NCBI RefSeq assembly: GCF_022539315.1 | Contig: NC_066313.1 | Span: forward strand, 14,945,764-15,009,763 | Direction of reading: 5' to 3' | DNA length: 64,000 bases | From: Serinus canaria | Lineage: Eukaryota > Chordata > Aves > Passeriformes > Fringillidae | Part shown: piece after piece, positions 23,262-36,450 of the stretch | Layout of the letters: every line of letters begins with the position of its first letter | Numbering within the stretch: the stretch's first letter is position 1 | Notes under the pieces: model-generated | What the model was told of the DNA's origin: nothing | Databases searched by the model: none | The model's input: only the letters and a program-made list of their open reading frames with translations | Made by a program: the position numbers and the translations under genes

Positions 23262-24069
23262 TGTTGGGGTTTGACATTGGCCCAATGCCAGGCACCCAGG
23301 AAAGTTGTTCATTCACTGTCCCCTGCCACAGATGGGCTGAAGAGAAAGAAAAATTAACAAAGGCTTCATGAGTTGAGATAAGGACCGGAAAAACACACTC
23401 CAAGGGCAAATCAGGCTCAACTTAGAAGTACAAAGTGAATTTATAACTAACAAAATCAGTGGAGGATAATGAGTAGTAAAATAAGGATAATGAGTAGTAA
23501 AATAAGCCCTTTAAACACCTTTTTTTCCCCCAGCCCTTCCCTCCTTCCCACTAACACTGCAGGGAGACAGGGGGTGTGGGTTTTGGTCAGTTCCTCAGCT
23601 GAGTTCTGCTGCTCCAGGAGAGGAGTCCTTTCCCTGTGAGACCACACGGATCCCCATGGGCTGCAGGGCACAGCAGCTTCACCATGGACATCACCCTGGC
23701 CTGCAGAGGAATCTTGGCTCTGACCCCTGGAGCACCTCCTGCCCCTCCTTCCCCACTGACCTCGGTGTCTCCTCGTTGTTTTCCTTCACATGTTCTCACC
23801 TTCTCTTCTCTGACTAAAAAAAAAAACCTGTGCTTTTTCCTTAATGTGCCCCCCTCTGTTTTGATCTTCTTCTTTCATTCATAAATATGTTATCACAGAG
23901 GCATTTCCACCATCTCTAACTCAGCCAGGCTTGCCCAGCAGCATGTCCATCTTCAGAGCCACCAGGGCTTGGCTCTGCCAGACATGGTGGAAGCTTCTAG
24001 CAGCTTCTCACAGAAGTCACCTCTGTGGCCTCCCCACTAGCAAAAACCAGGCAGTGCCAAACCAGTACA
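23262..24069 (-). mobile_element. ERVL-like LTR (minus strand), internally shortened copy
   Basis: An 808-bp copy of the same LTR family as 13387-14459. It starts TGTTGGGGTTTGACATTGGCC and ends GTGCCAAACCAGTACA, giving good terminal inverted similarity. Relative to the 1073-bp copy it lacks roughly 250 bp of the middle (equivalent to about 13775-14075). It contains a 21-bp tandem duplication (23463-23504). The polyadenylation signal position is mutated ('aatttataac'). No target duplication is visible, so it either lost flanking DNA or was rearranged. Confidence 0.85.
23463..23504 (+). repeat. 21-bp perfect tandem duplication inside the LTR
   Basis: The unit beginning 'aggataatgagtagtaaaat' occurs twice without mismatch (23463-23483 and 23484-23504). 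The other copies of this LTR have it once. Confidence 0.88.
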
Positions 24070-25441
24070 ACTGCTCATCAGAAATGCAACATAAAGTGGA
24101 AGTGACCCCTGACACTAACTTAAAATTAGACTTGATGAACCTTCAACCAAGAAACTGTTCCCCCAGCCCCCTTTGAAACCCAGCAAAGGAAAACATTTGG
24201 TAGCTATTATCAGTGATTATGATAAGCTATGTTAAAATATGAAGTGGGGGAATTTATCTTTATTTCCTGGGATAACACTGATGAAAAATGTGCTGTTCCA
24301 TCTTGATTTTCAATCACTGGAATGAACTTTGTCATGCATTTATTTGGCTTGATGTACCTAACTGATTTGGGGGGGGAGTGAGGGCAGGGAGCAGGGAGAG
24401 GGCAGGTTTGGCAATTTAATCTGATGCAGATAGGTTTATTAGCTGCCCTCAGATCTGTTCCTGACTGAACACGAAGAGCAAGACTGTCAGATATCTCATC
24501 ATCCTCCTTTGGGGAGAAGGCACAGCCTCCATTATGGTGTAACCATCAGCAAACGGTTTACAACAGTTTTCATTACACTTAAGTCTTCCAATAATTTTCT
24601 GCCAGAGTCTGGGTGGGCCCTTCTGCCCACAGGGACTTCTCCTCTGCAGAATGAAAGTCAAAACTTGGACAAGAAATAAGGTCAAAGCTAACATGCCTCC
24701 CTGCCTCCCCCTTTCCAGTAGGTGAGATTCAAATATTATCTACCAGATTTCTTGTGCCTAAGAGAGTATTAGGAGACTTTCAGTTCTGGCAAGATGAGGT
24801 GAAAGAGGTTTGTTTGGGGCTTTCTTTTGTACAAAGTTTTTACTAAGTTTTTTGTAGTACAAACTGGTCACTGAGCTGCAGTGATGCTGTTGGATGCACT
24901 ACAGGGAACCCAGGAAAGACCTGACAGAGACTTACTTATTAAAAATACAAAGCAATTTTCTGGGAATAGAATTAAAGCAGGGCTAGCAAGTTCACACTGC
25001 CCATGGAATCAGTAGCTTTGCTATTCATTGCTATGGGCCTGGACTGCAAAGAGCTGATTCTCTGTGTGCATATACATCTGGTTCAGAATTGCTCTTTTTT
25101 TTGGGCAGTTTTTCAGCTGGTGCTGAAAATTTGTGCTGTAATCCTGAAAGCGTTTTTGAGTTTCACCAGCTAAGAACCTGAGAGCTGAGGGGATTTTGTG
25201 GCTGAAAAACCCAGAACCATGAGAAGAATATTACATCTCTGAGCAATTAACACTCACTGACCTGTCCTGAAAAACACCTTTTCTCTAAAAACTCTTGTTG
25301 TCTTGTGCTGTTAAGAGCTGAGGTGAAATGAAGATGTTTCCCCTGGAGCACAGCAGAGCTCATTAGAAGAACAGATCAGTTCAGCCTTTTTCCCCTCACT
25401 TTCTCTTTCAGACACTTAACTGATGTGTGCTGCTAATTGTG
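24070..25441. other. Non-coding stretch with a G-rich patch
   Basis: No gene recognised. A guanine-run cluster at 24369-24402 fits the G-quadruplex pattern. Confidence 0.5.
24369..24402 (+). other. Predicted G-quadruplex motif
   Basis: Five runs of at least three G separated by loops of 5, 2, 4 and 3 bases (GGG-AGTGA-GGG-CA-GGG-AGCA-GGG-AGA-GGG). Formation in cells is unknown. Confidence 0.6.
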
Positions 25442-25446
25442 AATCA

Positions 25447-25980
25447 GTCTGCTGGGTTTGGATGAGATAGAGATAATTTTCTTCGTAGTGGTTGGTGTAT
25501 GACCACATTTTGGACTTGGGCTGGAAACAGTGCTGGTAACACAAGGATGTTTTCATTATTGCTGAGCAGGACTTAAAGCCAAGGCCCTTCCTGCTCTTCA
25601 CCCACCCCAGCCCACCAGCAAGGGGGTTGGAGCACCAGGAGCTGGGATGGGACCTGGCTGGGACAGCTGACCCCAAGTGACCCAGACTATAGGGCATCAT
25701 CCTCAGCATTTAAAGCTGAGGGGAGAAGGAGGAATGAAGAAGCCTTTGGAGTGATGGCATCACTGACACATGATGGAGCCCTACTGTCCTGGGCATGGCT
25801 GAACACCTGCCTGCCCACGGGAAGGGGTGAATGAACTAGGGTTTACTTTCCCTATTAAACTGTCTCTCTCCCAACACACAAGTTTTCTCTCTTTGACCCT
25901 CCCTATTCTCTCATGTCATTGGAGGGGAGTGAATGAGTGTTTGTGTAGGACTGAGCTGCCAGCTGGGACTAAACCACAAC
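25447..25980 (+). mobile_element. ERVL solo LTR (common bird family)
   Basis: A 534-bp plus-strand LTR flanked by the exact 5-bp duplication AATCA (25442-25446 and 25981-25985). Landmarks are 'gctgggtttggatgagatagag', 'aacacaaggatgtttt', 'gctgaccccaagtgaccc', a degenerate TATA-like 'cagcatttaaagctg' near 25706, 'gatggagccctac', 'ggctgaacacctgcctgcccacggg', polyadenylation signal ATTAAA (25854-25859), and the end 'aaaccacaac'. No internal region remains. The open frame at 25827-26306 begins in the LTR and is not a gene. Confidence 0.92.
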
Positions 25981-25985
25981 AATCA

Positions 25986-28900
25986 CCCAATTCCCTGCCT
26001 TCACCTGAGTATATCCTGCTGATCACGCATCCCATTTTTTTGGTGGTTTTTCCCTTAAAAAAAAAAAAACCCCAAAACTACAACCAGCCAAATGAAGCAC
26101 AGTTCAATTTAACAGATGTTTGCTCATTTATGACAAAGTCCTGGTTATGGGATGGGGAAGGTTGTTTGGTTCTTGCACAAAACAACTATATTACCTCAAT
26201 GCAAAACCCTGCCTCATCTTGGAAAGATGAAACATTAGAAATAACAACAGGTAAGACCAGACAAGAAAGTTATAATATCTCATTTTGCAGAATGTGCCCA
26301 ATTTGATTTATTATTTACAACCATCTCTCTCAGCAGAGAGGAAACTTCAGGAATGATTTCTCTCTTGCTTCATACCTTTATATGAGGTGTTTGTGTTCCT
26401 GCCATTGGAGGTTTGCCCTGTTCATGCTGTGCAGGAACACTTCTTGTCTGAGGTGTTCATCCTGTCTCTTTGCAGATTCCTGTGCACATGCAAAACAGAA
26501 GGAGAGTTTCTGAATTATGAAAAACAGTTGAAGAAGCTGAGGCTGGTGACCCAGAGACTCTGAAAGAAGTTTCTCTGCCTGCTGCATCGAGGGCCAGGCT
26601 GTCTGACCCACAGTGAAGCACAGGGACGGGCTTGTCCTCTGATGCTCAGCATAGAGGCAAAGCTCATCCACAGGAGCACATCACTGGAGAGTGCATTTTG
26701 TGGTTCATGGAAAGCAAGAGGTGTTTTCAGAAGGAATGGGCTGAAATGCTCTCTGGCATTGTCTTTGTTGGGTCAAGGGTGCTCCTGACTTTAGTTAGCT
26801 ACTTGATCTTGTGTAAAATGAAATCTAAAATCCACAGATCTAAACTGGGAGACTAAAGGAGAAGTCGAGGTAGAGCAGAGGAGGTGGAAATGGTCACTGG
26901 CTGGCTGGAGGAGGGGGTCCTAAGAGGAAGGAGAGAACAGAAGTCAAGGCAGGAAGATAATGTGGCTGAGGAGTGAAGGATACAGGAGGCAAAAGTCCTT
27001 CAGTGAATTCCTGGATAAAGAGGAGAACGATTCTTCACAGCCATCCCCAGCTGTCCAAATCTCTAAATTGTGAACCCTTGTGCTCCCATGAGAACTCTAC
27101 CAAGATGTGTGAGAGTAGAAAAAGTGAATTCCCACCTATGTGAAAGGGCAGAGCAGATAGAAAATTTACCAGAAACCAACAAGATGCCAAAAAACTAATG
27201 GAAAATTTACCAGACAGAGAGATGGTACTAGCTGGAAATACAGAGATTTGCTAGTTGCATGGGACAGAGGGCTCAGACAGAAATGCAACTGAATCCCTGT
27301 GCCCAGAATTTTGGGAACAGATAAACTCTCAAGAACACACCAGGAAGTTAAAGAGGTGCCTTATGCTGGCCAAATGCAATCAAAGATATTTGAAGTCTGG
27401 CGAGCAGATGTTATTATACAGGCAAGGAAATGCTGGCCAAGCAACAAACAGAGACAACCAAAATATACAGCATCCCCAGGAGGCTCTTGAAGGAACCAGG
27501 AAAGGACCTTTTCACTGCAAGCCACACAAACTACCTCATCACTGCAGACAAGTGTTCAGACTGCGAGGTGGGAGTCAGATGAAACACAAGAAAGCAAAGG
27601 AGCATTTCAGGCAGGCACCTTGTTTGACTTGAAGTAACTTTGCATGACTTACCCAAGAAGAGAAATCCTGTCCTCCAAGCATGACCCAACAGCAAAGCTG
27701 AACCACTGGTTTTGTTTGCTAGTTTTGTGCTGAAGGAGGCAAAGACAGGGCATGGTGAGTCATTCTCTAGGGGAGAAATTCTCTTACTGAAGGGCAGCAT
27801 GACTCTCCAATCCAAGCATCAGTGTCCAAATACTTGCACAGCTTGAAGGAACCAAAGAGAATGAAAGAAAGTACAAGATGGAAAGGAAGAGAGACAAAAC
27901 CCAGAGCCTACCTCTCTGACAAGCTAGAGACCTTGTAGAATGTCTTTTTAGGGTCCTTTCCAGGACCAGACTATTTTATGGAACAAAACATGAGTGTGTA
28001 AGAGACTTTCCTATACTGACATGTAAAAGGCATATAAGAAAACAGTTCTTTGAAGACACAAGTATATTTACATGTTGCACGTACAAGCTTCAGATGCAGA
28101 TATAAGAGATCCAGACCTGCTGAGACTTGACCAGAGGGGCAGAGAAGGAAAGATGGACCATGAGCTAGCAGTGGAAAAAAGAAACATATGAAAAATACCC
28201 CCACAAGAAAGACATTCTGGAGAGTTTCCTGTTCTAATAGCAAAGGTCAGTCCCAGCTCACTTTAAGAAATTAATTTAAAAAGTCAAAGTCTTTGCATCA
28301 AAGGGTGAAATCTCTGGTCCAGCTAGACCAGCTGGTCCACTGCTAGACCTTACCCCTCTGTGAGCAAGCTATGGGCCCTATATTACCTATACATTCAACA
28401 GCTAAACCACAGACTAGGTAGAGACAGAGAAACCTCTCTGAACTTGACATTGAGTCATGCAATAATTCAAAAGTAGTAAGTATTCAGCTGATCTTCCTCC
28501 AAAAGCTGTTGCCTTAAACCATGCATAACATAAAAAGAGATAATAAAGGGAGCATGGTTAAATGTGATGTATGAGATTCATTACTATCACCTATTTGTAT
28601 TTCAAATTTTCCTCTTGACAAAAAAGCAAAACAAAACAAAAAACCTCCAAAATCAAAATCACATGGTAAAGGGGACTTTACCAAAGGTAAGATCTGCCCA
28701 GGAGAATGTAACATGATAGCATGCTTCAAGCAGTTTTGGGAACGGAGGGATCTCTAATTGTCGGAAATGGCCAAATAGGGAAGGACAGCAATGGAAAAAG
28801 AAAGGATTAGGTCTGACTGTTGAAACTCCCTGTTTATACTTGAACTCTGACATCCGTATAGCAGATTTGCTGGAGGGTAAGTGAAGAGGGTTATGGTACA

Positions 28901-30869
28901 AAAGAAGAGAAAAAATGTATGGTCTGGGAGTAATTTATTGCTTGTGTTTTAAGATTAAGGAGATTTGACAGATTCCTTCCCTGAACTTCCTTGTTCCAAG
29001 TGCAGGTTTTTGGAGGCTGGTGTAGAAAAACAATCCATCTCTCTGTCTGGTTTTTGTATACGCATCTATCTGCCTGACTGTCAGTCATGGTCTTTAGATC
29101 TAAACATAATTTCCTTATTCAGTTGGAGGATGGGGTGCACAGGAAAGTGATAATCTGCAAGGCACTGAAAGCCGCATGGCATTGAAAAAAAATCCCTTTC
29201 CCTTCCAATCTGTTAGATTGATGGACCAGAAAGGATATTGAATCCATCACCCTGGCTGTGTGTGTTTAGTACTAATGGAACATGAAACACATTTGGGTCC
29301 CATCTGTTGGGAAACTCAGATGAAAGTTTCCTTTCTGGATGTCTCATTTTCACAAACACCAAAAGCCTGCATGGTGATGGGACCTGAAAGAACTGTGCTG
29401 TTGCTTGGTGTGAGGATTCAACATCTAGGATCTGGCTCCATTAATAAGCATTGTGTTCAGAAAATCCTCTCTCTAGGACTCTGCATACTGTACCATGAAA
29501 GTGAAGAAGCAAAGGTCTGCAAACCCGTGAATGATGATTTTTCACGCTCATTTAAGATGCTTTGATTTTCACAGGGTACAAAGTGGAAGTTTCAACCTCT
29601 GAAACTTGATGCACCTTCAATCAGCAGTGGTTTTGTCTCTCCAGTTTGGCTCTACTCATTTCATTCAGTTAAGTCCACATAATGCAGACATCTTGGACCT
29701 AAAACCAGTCTTCTGAAATCGACCTTCTTATTTCAGACAGGCAATACATGCCAAAGGGCAGCAGCACTGATGAAGCCCTGGCCATACAGCAGATAGTTGC
29801 AAAACCTGTTTTAACGTCAGAGGAGAAGGAATGAAGCTGTTTCCTACCTACTGTTAATTTACTAATTTCAGGCAAACCTGTGTTCCTCAGTCATCCTCCT
29901 TGTCTTCTTGTTTTTGTCCAGCTGGACTTTAAAAGCAGGGATGCTTTTTAGGCATTGCTCATGCTTGCCAGGTAGAAGGGACAGTCCCTGCCAGTCCTGT
30001 GCATCCAGAAGTCCCCAGATCATCTTGAACAACAACAAAGTAACATTTCAGCACTTACTTCATGCAATTCCATTGAGTGAAATATTCTGAAACATTATCT
30101 GGCACCAAGGATCCGTTCAGTTCTGTTTTTTATAAAATTGGTGGGCTTTAGCCCATAAATTTCATGTTTTCCAAAGAGGTCCTCCAAGAGGACATGAGAA
30201 ATGCACATAATGCCACACTTTGATTTACACACCATGCTGACATGGGCAAAAATTAAGTTACCCCTTTGTTGTCCATTTCTGTCCCTGTTTAAAGCATTAC
30301 TTCTAGGAGCTCTTAGCTGGGAGAAGTTGGTGGTGGTCATGTGCAGAGGTTTGTAGGTGGTCCATATTCCCAGCTGATGTGAAGCTGGGAGGTTGCATTG
30401 CTGCCTATGGAGCTACACCCTGGTCTAGTTCTGTTTGAACAGTTTCTGCTGTCACCTTTGGATGGTTTTCTTCCAGTCTCAGGCACAAAAATCATATTTC
30501 ATAACAGGCATTTTGTATAAGCCTATTTAAAACTTCTGTTTTTAAATGCCATGGCTAGGATCTGCCTGAAAGGCAGTCACTGCAAAGCAAGCTCAGCACA
30601 CACCGTGCTGTCCGCAGTCTGGACAGAACATCACCACTAAAACAGGGTTGTTTCCACCTCCCCAGTGCTCTCCTCCTGCATCTAGGATGGTGGGAAGGCC
30701 AGCTTGGTATTTCAAAGATTCAGGCTCAATGTCTCACCTTGTCACCCACTTCAAGGGGGACCTTGGCCAAAGTGCTTCATTTTCATTCCCTTTCCGGGAC
30801 AATAATAGTAAAATCAAGAGCTGATGTCACAAAGTATTCAACATCTTGAGTGAATATCTCAGACGTGGA
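25986..30869. other. Long unique non-coding stretch
   Basis: Nearly 5 kb without a recognisable repeat, exon or RNA gene. Small features are an A12 run at about 26058 and an A/C-rich patch at 28619-28648. The longest open frame (27255-27632, 125 codons) has no recognisable domain. Confidence 0.5.
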
Positions 30870-31086
30870 TCTGCTGAGTGAGTTGAAAGGAGGCCAGAAA
30901 AATGGTCTGAGAGCTGTAGCCTTTCTGCTCTGGAGACAGGCAGGGAGAGCTGCGGGTGTTCAGCCAGGACAAAAGAAGGCTCTGGGAAGACCTTAGAGCC
31001 CCTGCCAGTGGCTAAAAGGGCTGCAGGAGAGCTGGAGAGGGACTTTGGGCAAGGGCCTGGAGGGACAGGACAATGGATAGTGGCTG
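30870..31086 (+). mobile_element. CR1 fragment (plus strand)
   Basis: Plus-strand CR1 segment: 'ctctggagacaggcagggagagctg', 'gaccttagagcccctgccagtggctaa', 'gagagctggagagggactttgggcaagggcctgg', 'gggacaggacaatgg'. The 3' tail is missing. Confidence 0.85.
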
Positions 31087-32705
31087 ATGACATTCTGACT
31101 GTTTCTGGAGCTGGGACAGGGATTAAACTGATGTCTGTACTTAAGGTTGAGACCTAAATTCTACCCTGCCAATTGCTCTTGGCCTCTTTTTTGGTAATTT
31201 CCTTGATCTGCAAGGTTTCCCTGCCCTTACTTGAAGGAAAATAAATAAGTGCAGTGTGGAAAAATACAAAGGGTCTGAGGAGCACCCTTCCCAGAGCCAG
31301 TGTGATGCCAGCATTGCCGCATCTGCTGACATGACTCTCTTTGCTTGAGTGTTCACCTTGGGCTCTGTGGCTACTCTCCCTTCATTTCCAAAAAAGTCCT
31401 GGCTTGTCCACAGCTGTTGGTGAAAGCATTAGCTACAACCATATTAGGACAGGGGTCTGACTGAAGCCAGCAATGACACAGCTGAGTGATGACACCCTGT
31501 CTTCTGTGACAAAGGCTCCTTCCCTCATTTCAGGTAACAATGGTGGGGGTTTTATGTATGAACAAGCAAGTATCCAGAGGACAAGAAGCAGTGGAATCAG
31601 CTCAGGCTCAGGTCTTTGGGGACACAGAAATTCATGCTTAATGGGATCCATTCCACAACTGTTGGCGTAAATTTAACAGTTTCTGGTTTAAGTGCCTGGA
31701 GATGTACATGCTTGTCAAATACTAATAATTTTACGTAAGTGATGACCCTTGTGTGACTTGGGCAAGCCTTGTCCAAACCCTTACGTGTTTCAGAATCATT
31801 CAAGCCTTAATCTGACATCCATTAATTGGAATAGTCTTTCTGGCAGACTAAATATTAGCAGATTCCCTTTCCCTGATGGCGCAGGCAAGCGCTGGAGTCT
31901 CAGCACTGACATTCTCCTGGCACTGTGTCCTTGGAATCACCCCCAGGGAAGGTGATACTGGATTTGGGCATTATCTGGATTAGATTACCATCAGATCTTC
32001 TGGCATCAGTCCCATTCTTCCTTTCTGCGATTCCATTTTCCCATTATCCTTAAGGTTTTTCAAACAAAAGGAATATTTTTTAGCAGAATCAGATTTTGAG
32101 GGAGACTGAGCATGTCTGGAGTAACTTAAATTTTTCAAGGCAATGCCAAGCTTGTTAACTTTTCCAGGGCTTCTTCTTTTCCCAGAGGGAGGTTACTGTG
32201 ATCTAACTGTGGCAAAGACTCCAGGGTAGCATAGCTGCCAGCTACAGCTTTGGGCTGAGGTGGACAGCTCTGTGAGAAGGAGCTACTGGAATCACAGGGA
32301 CATGGTTAGACTCAAAATAATTGCTTAATTCCCCCTTTTGCTATAGCTTGCCTTTATATGTTCTTCTGTCTCAGCTCCCTGGATGAAAACCAGAATGAAT
32401 CCATCCTTTTTCCACCCTTTCATTTGCACTTCTTACTGCATATCTATGAGTTTTCCCCTAAATAATGATGTAGGAAAGGCTGCACTGGGTTATCCTTTCT
32501 TTCCCATCTCTGAGATATAGGAACTCATGGCAAGAATGATCAAGGATGAATACAGCAAAAACTATTTCGGTGTTGCCCTCTTTTTGTTCCAGGACCTTAA
32601 AAGACACTAATTGTCCACCCTCCTTCCATTGCTGACATATTTTTATTGAGGCAGTGGACTCAACATCTAAGGAAATGGTGGTGACACGTGGTGTGACTTT
32701 TGGGT
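31087..32705. other. Non-coding stretch, no gene recognised
   Basis: No recognisable gene, RNA or repeat. Confidence 0.5.
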
Positions 32706-32778
32706 TATCCTTGCAGAGCCAGGAGCTGGACTTCACTGATCCTTGTGGGTCCCTTTCAGGAGAGATTCTATGACTGTG
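32706..32778 (+). mobile_element. Small CR1 3' end fragment (plus strand)
   Basis: Matches the terminal CR1 block 'gccaggagctggacttcactgatccttgtgggtccc', followed by 'gattctatgactgtg'. Confidence 0.75.
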
Positions 32779-33844
32779 TGCTGGGTGCTCCTGTAAGAAG
32801 TGCAGTGGAGAGTCCCAAAGGCACCTTCACGTCAGCAGCCAGATGGGTCGGCTGCTTTCCTCTCTTTTCAAGCCAGACATCTAGCACAGCTGGTTCCAGA
32901 TCTCTTTTCTAGCACTGCAGTATTTTCCAAAGCTGTGTCTGAACTATTTCATGGGTTGCTGGGGGCAAAACACAAATGCACAGTATCACTGACCATCCCA
33001 GAAACAATGTGAGATGAGTTGATTTCCATTTTCTCTATCAGCTTAAGAAGTGCATGTTTGCTCCTGGCATTTCTTTATTCAGAGATGTTAAGAGTGGCAG
33101 AAACTATGGAACTCCTGATTTGAACTTGAGCATACTGCAGAATAGATACTTTCACCTCAAAACTTGACTGAGCCCAGTGACATGGATTTGCCTTAAGTAT
33201 CTTTTCCTGAAGGCACCCTAATTATTGGCCAACACTTTAACCATTCCTTGATAGATCACCCTAGGCTGTCAACATCCCCTTCAATTTACAAGGCTCACTT
33301 GCTTGTAACCAATGTTTTTTTGGCTTCAGCTCTAAGCTGTTGGCTCTTGCTATTTAATTTTTTTTTATGAGTAAAGCCCTGTGTTATCCCCTTGGGTTGG
33401 GCTAATATGATTGTAGCTGTTGCTGGAAGTGTGGAAGCAGTTTTCTCCTCCAAACTTAGGACAGCTCTTACCCCATATCATGCTCAATTAAGAGTTCCAT
33501 AATCAGCAATATGGGATAGGTTTGAACCAGCACAGACCAGAATTTGCCATAAGAGATGTCCTTTTCTTCCCAGAGTTCTTACCCAGCAATAAACTCACGG
33601 TCAATTTTCTTTCTCAGGAGTCAATAGTACAAATTCAGGATTTCTACTCATGAACATATTTCAACATGTACCTAAGGAGGACTCTTAAGTGTTTTACCAG
33701 AACAATGGGTACTTAAGCAAGTCTTCAACTACTCTCTTCTGAAAGCAGTGAGACTAAGGCAAGGTTAAATCCCTGCTGTATCAGACTAATGCTGCCCAGA
33801 AAACACTGCAGTGAGAGAAGCCTATTACTTCTCTGCTGTGAGGT
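32779..33844. other. Non-coding stretch, no gene recognised
   Basis: No recognisable gene or repeat, apart from a short T/A-rich tract near 33350-33370. Confidence 0.5.
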
Positions 33845-34165
33845 CATAGAATCATTGAATGATTTGGGTTGGAAGATACCTTAAAGATCACCTTCCAACC
33901 CCCCTGCCATGGGCAAGGACACCTTCCACTAGACCAGGTTACTCCAAGCCCTGTCCAACCTGGCCTTCAAAAATTTCCAGGCAGGGGGCATCCACAGTTT
34001 CTATGGGCAACCTGTGCCAGGGCCTCACCACCCCCATAGGGAAGAATTTCTTCCCAATTTCCTCTCTAACCCTGCCCTCTGTCAATTTGAAACCATGCCC
34101 CCTTGTTGTGTCACTACATGTCCTTGTAAAAAGACCCTCTCCACCTCTCTTGTAGCCCCTCTGTG
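33845..34165 (-). mobile_element. CR1 3' end (minus strand)
   Basis: Minus-strand CR1 3' UTR with an intact terminus ('catagaatcattgaatgatttgggttgg'), then 'cccctgccatgggcaaggacaccttccac', 'tgtgccagggcctcaccaccc' and 'tgtcactacatgtccttgtaaaaag'. Confidence 0.93.
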
Positions 34166-36142
34166 GGTCTCAATTCATCTTCTCACTCTGTGCTTCAGTG
34201 ACATTCCAGATGACCTGGCAGTTCTGTCCGTGGTCAGACAGGGGTGGGAGATGTTTACAGCTGTGTTTCTGAGCACCAGGAGCCCCATGGCTCCACCTCA
34301 TGTATTGCCTGGCATCCTTGTTGTGGGTACACTTCTGCTGCTCCTTTAACCATCCTCTCTCAGATGAACCTCCAGTGTTGTCCAAAGCCCACTGAAGTGA
34401 AACATGTTTTTTAATCAACTTCAACAGGCTTCCAGTATAAGTGCCTCTCACTTCCAAAGGCAGCTACCCAGTTCAGAGGCAGTGTGTCTGAGAGCTGCTG
34501 GCACCCCTGTCCTGCAGCAAAAGCTCTTCATCCCTGAGCCATGTAGCCAAGGACTTCATATCCTGAGTACAGGTCATCATCTGGCTGGATGAGTGTCTCC
34601 ATCTGAGCTGCCAGCATCAGCACCTTGTCCATGTGCAGCTTTAACCCTGGTCCCTGCAGCAGTGTGGCTGTGCTGCTCAGCACTGAAGCTGCAATGTGCA
34701 CAAGTTTTCTGGGGGCCCAGCCTCCAGCTCTGCACCCCCTTTCTCTCCTGTCATGTACACATATAATCACATATGTGTATGCAGAGCTCTGTGCATTTCC
34801 TGGCTTTGTTTCAACAAGCAGAAAATAAAAAGTGGGAACCTCTGGTCTAATCTGCAGGGACAGGATTCCTGAATTAATGAGTCTTCAGTACCTAATTCAC
34901 CTCCCTGTCCTCAGCAGCAAGCATAATGATTCCCTCATTGCCTCCAACAAAAGCAATAAAATCGAAAAAAAATTAGAAAATTCCTGAACAATTTGTTTTT
35001 AACTGCAATTTTTTCACTTTTCTTCTAACATCAGTAAGTGGGGGTACTTCTATACCCTTAAAATTAAAACAATCCAGGCAAACAATATGTCGAGCTTTGT
35101 CCTGCTTCCTGCTGCACTTATTCCTAATGTTTGGCCTCAGATCAGAGGCAGCAGCAATCCCTAGAAATATGACAGCAGAGCAGAGAGCTCTTTCCAACAG
35201 AAACGCCTCCTGAATCATGTCAGGAATTTATGAGGCTGAGAACGGGCCAAGACTTAAATATGTTCTGGAACAAATGGCATTGCATAGGTGGCTCTGATCA
35301 GCTTTACAGCGGTGGGATGAAGATGGAATCCTCCAGATGGAGGAGTGGAAGGATATTTATTGATTTAAAAAAATAATAAATTAAAGCTGAGAGTTACAAG
35401 AGCAGGCATTGGTATTTTAAAACTCAGGCTCTACCAGACAGAGCCAGCAAGGAAAAAGCTTTAACAAGTCTGGATTCCACTACATTTTGTGTGTGTGTGT
35501 GTGTACTATTCTTACTTATTCTTAAATCTCCCTAGACCACTTTGTGCCTGATACAGAGGAAGAAGTGATACCTGCACTACAACCTTTTCCCCTCCCAACT
35601 GCATTGTACTGGGGGAATGCTTGCTGATTTGGTGCCTGCTCTCATTACAGACCATTTGGACAAGGTTTCATTCGGAGGGTTTGTTCAGTGTCTGCCTCCC
35701 ATCAAATGTAAAGTAAAATATTTTGCCCATCCGAGGCCACATTGGGTTAGACAGAATTCTCAGAGTCACATCAGCTCTTTACACCCCAATAAACAAAATG
35801 AGGGAGGAAGAGCTGTGAGGAGTTAGGCTGGCATGCGGTCTCCACTCCCCAGCTTGGAAGAAGGTGCAGCACTGAGAAATACTGGAAGTTGCCAAAGAAG
35901 CACCAATATTTATTTTCTTTTACTGCACTTGTTTGACTTTTCACCACTTTTCCCTGAATTGTGAGATATTCAGTGCTGCAAGTCACAGATCTCACTTGTG
36001 CACCAGTCCAGAGAGACCAAAGCTTTCTTTGGTCAATTCAATTAGAAAATTGAATACCTAGTGACTGCACAGTCGTAGATAAGGATTTTCCAGGGGTGAA
36101 CTCTTGATTCAGATATTTTGGGCAGGGACACCTGGGTTATAA
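34166..36142. other. Non-coding stretch with a (GT)n microsatellite
   Basis: No gene recognised. (GT)8 lies at 35489-35504. Confidence 0.5.
35489..35504 (+). repeat. (GT)8 microsatellite
   Basis: Eight perfect GT units. Confidence 0.9.
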
Positions 36143-36450
36143 TGTGCTGAGTTTGGCTGGGGTTGAGTTAATTTTCATCATAGCAGCACAAACTGTGCTT
36201 TGGACTAGTCCTGCAAACAGTCCTGACGACACAGGGATGTTTCCATTCTTGCCAAGAAGGACTTAGAAAGAATCAAGGCTTTTCCTTCTCCCCACTCCCC
36301 TGGTGAGGAGCCTGGGGGTGCACGGGGAGCTGGGAGGGGACAGAGCCTGGGCAGCTGACCCCAGCTGACCCCAGGGATATCCCAGGGCATCATCCTCAGC
36401 ATTCCCTCCTGGGGGAAGGAAAAGGAAATGGCAGGAGTATAAGGGCCACA
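36143..36450 (+). mobile_element. ERVL LTR, 5' part, same family as 25447-25980
   Basis: Starts 'TGTGCTGAGTTTGGCTGGGG' and follows the family order: 'gttaattttcatcatagcagc', 'cacagggatgtttccattcttgcc', 'gagctgggaggggacagagcc', 'gctgaccccagctgacccc', 'catcctcagcatt'. It breaks off near 36450, upstream of the family's TATA-downstream, R and polyadenylation segment, where CR1 sequence takes over. Confidence 0.9.

Noticed and set aside
27255..27632. 125-codon open frame (plus) in unique DNA
   Set aside because: Composition and lack of motifs look random. I considered a retroviral gag remnant but saw no zinc knuckle or capsid signature.
28312..28350. 'ggtccagctagacc...agctggtcc' palindrome-like block
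   Set aside because: The arms are short and imperfect, which is within chance expectation for this length of DNA.
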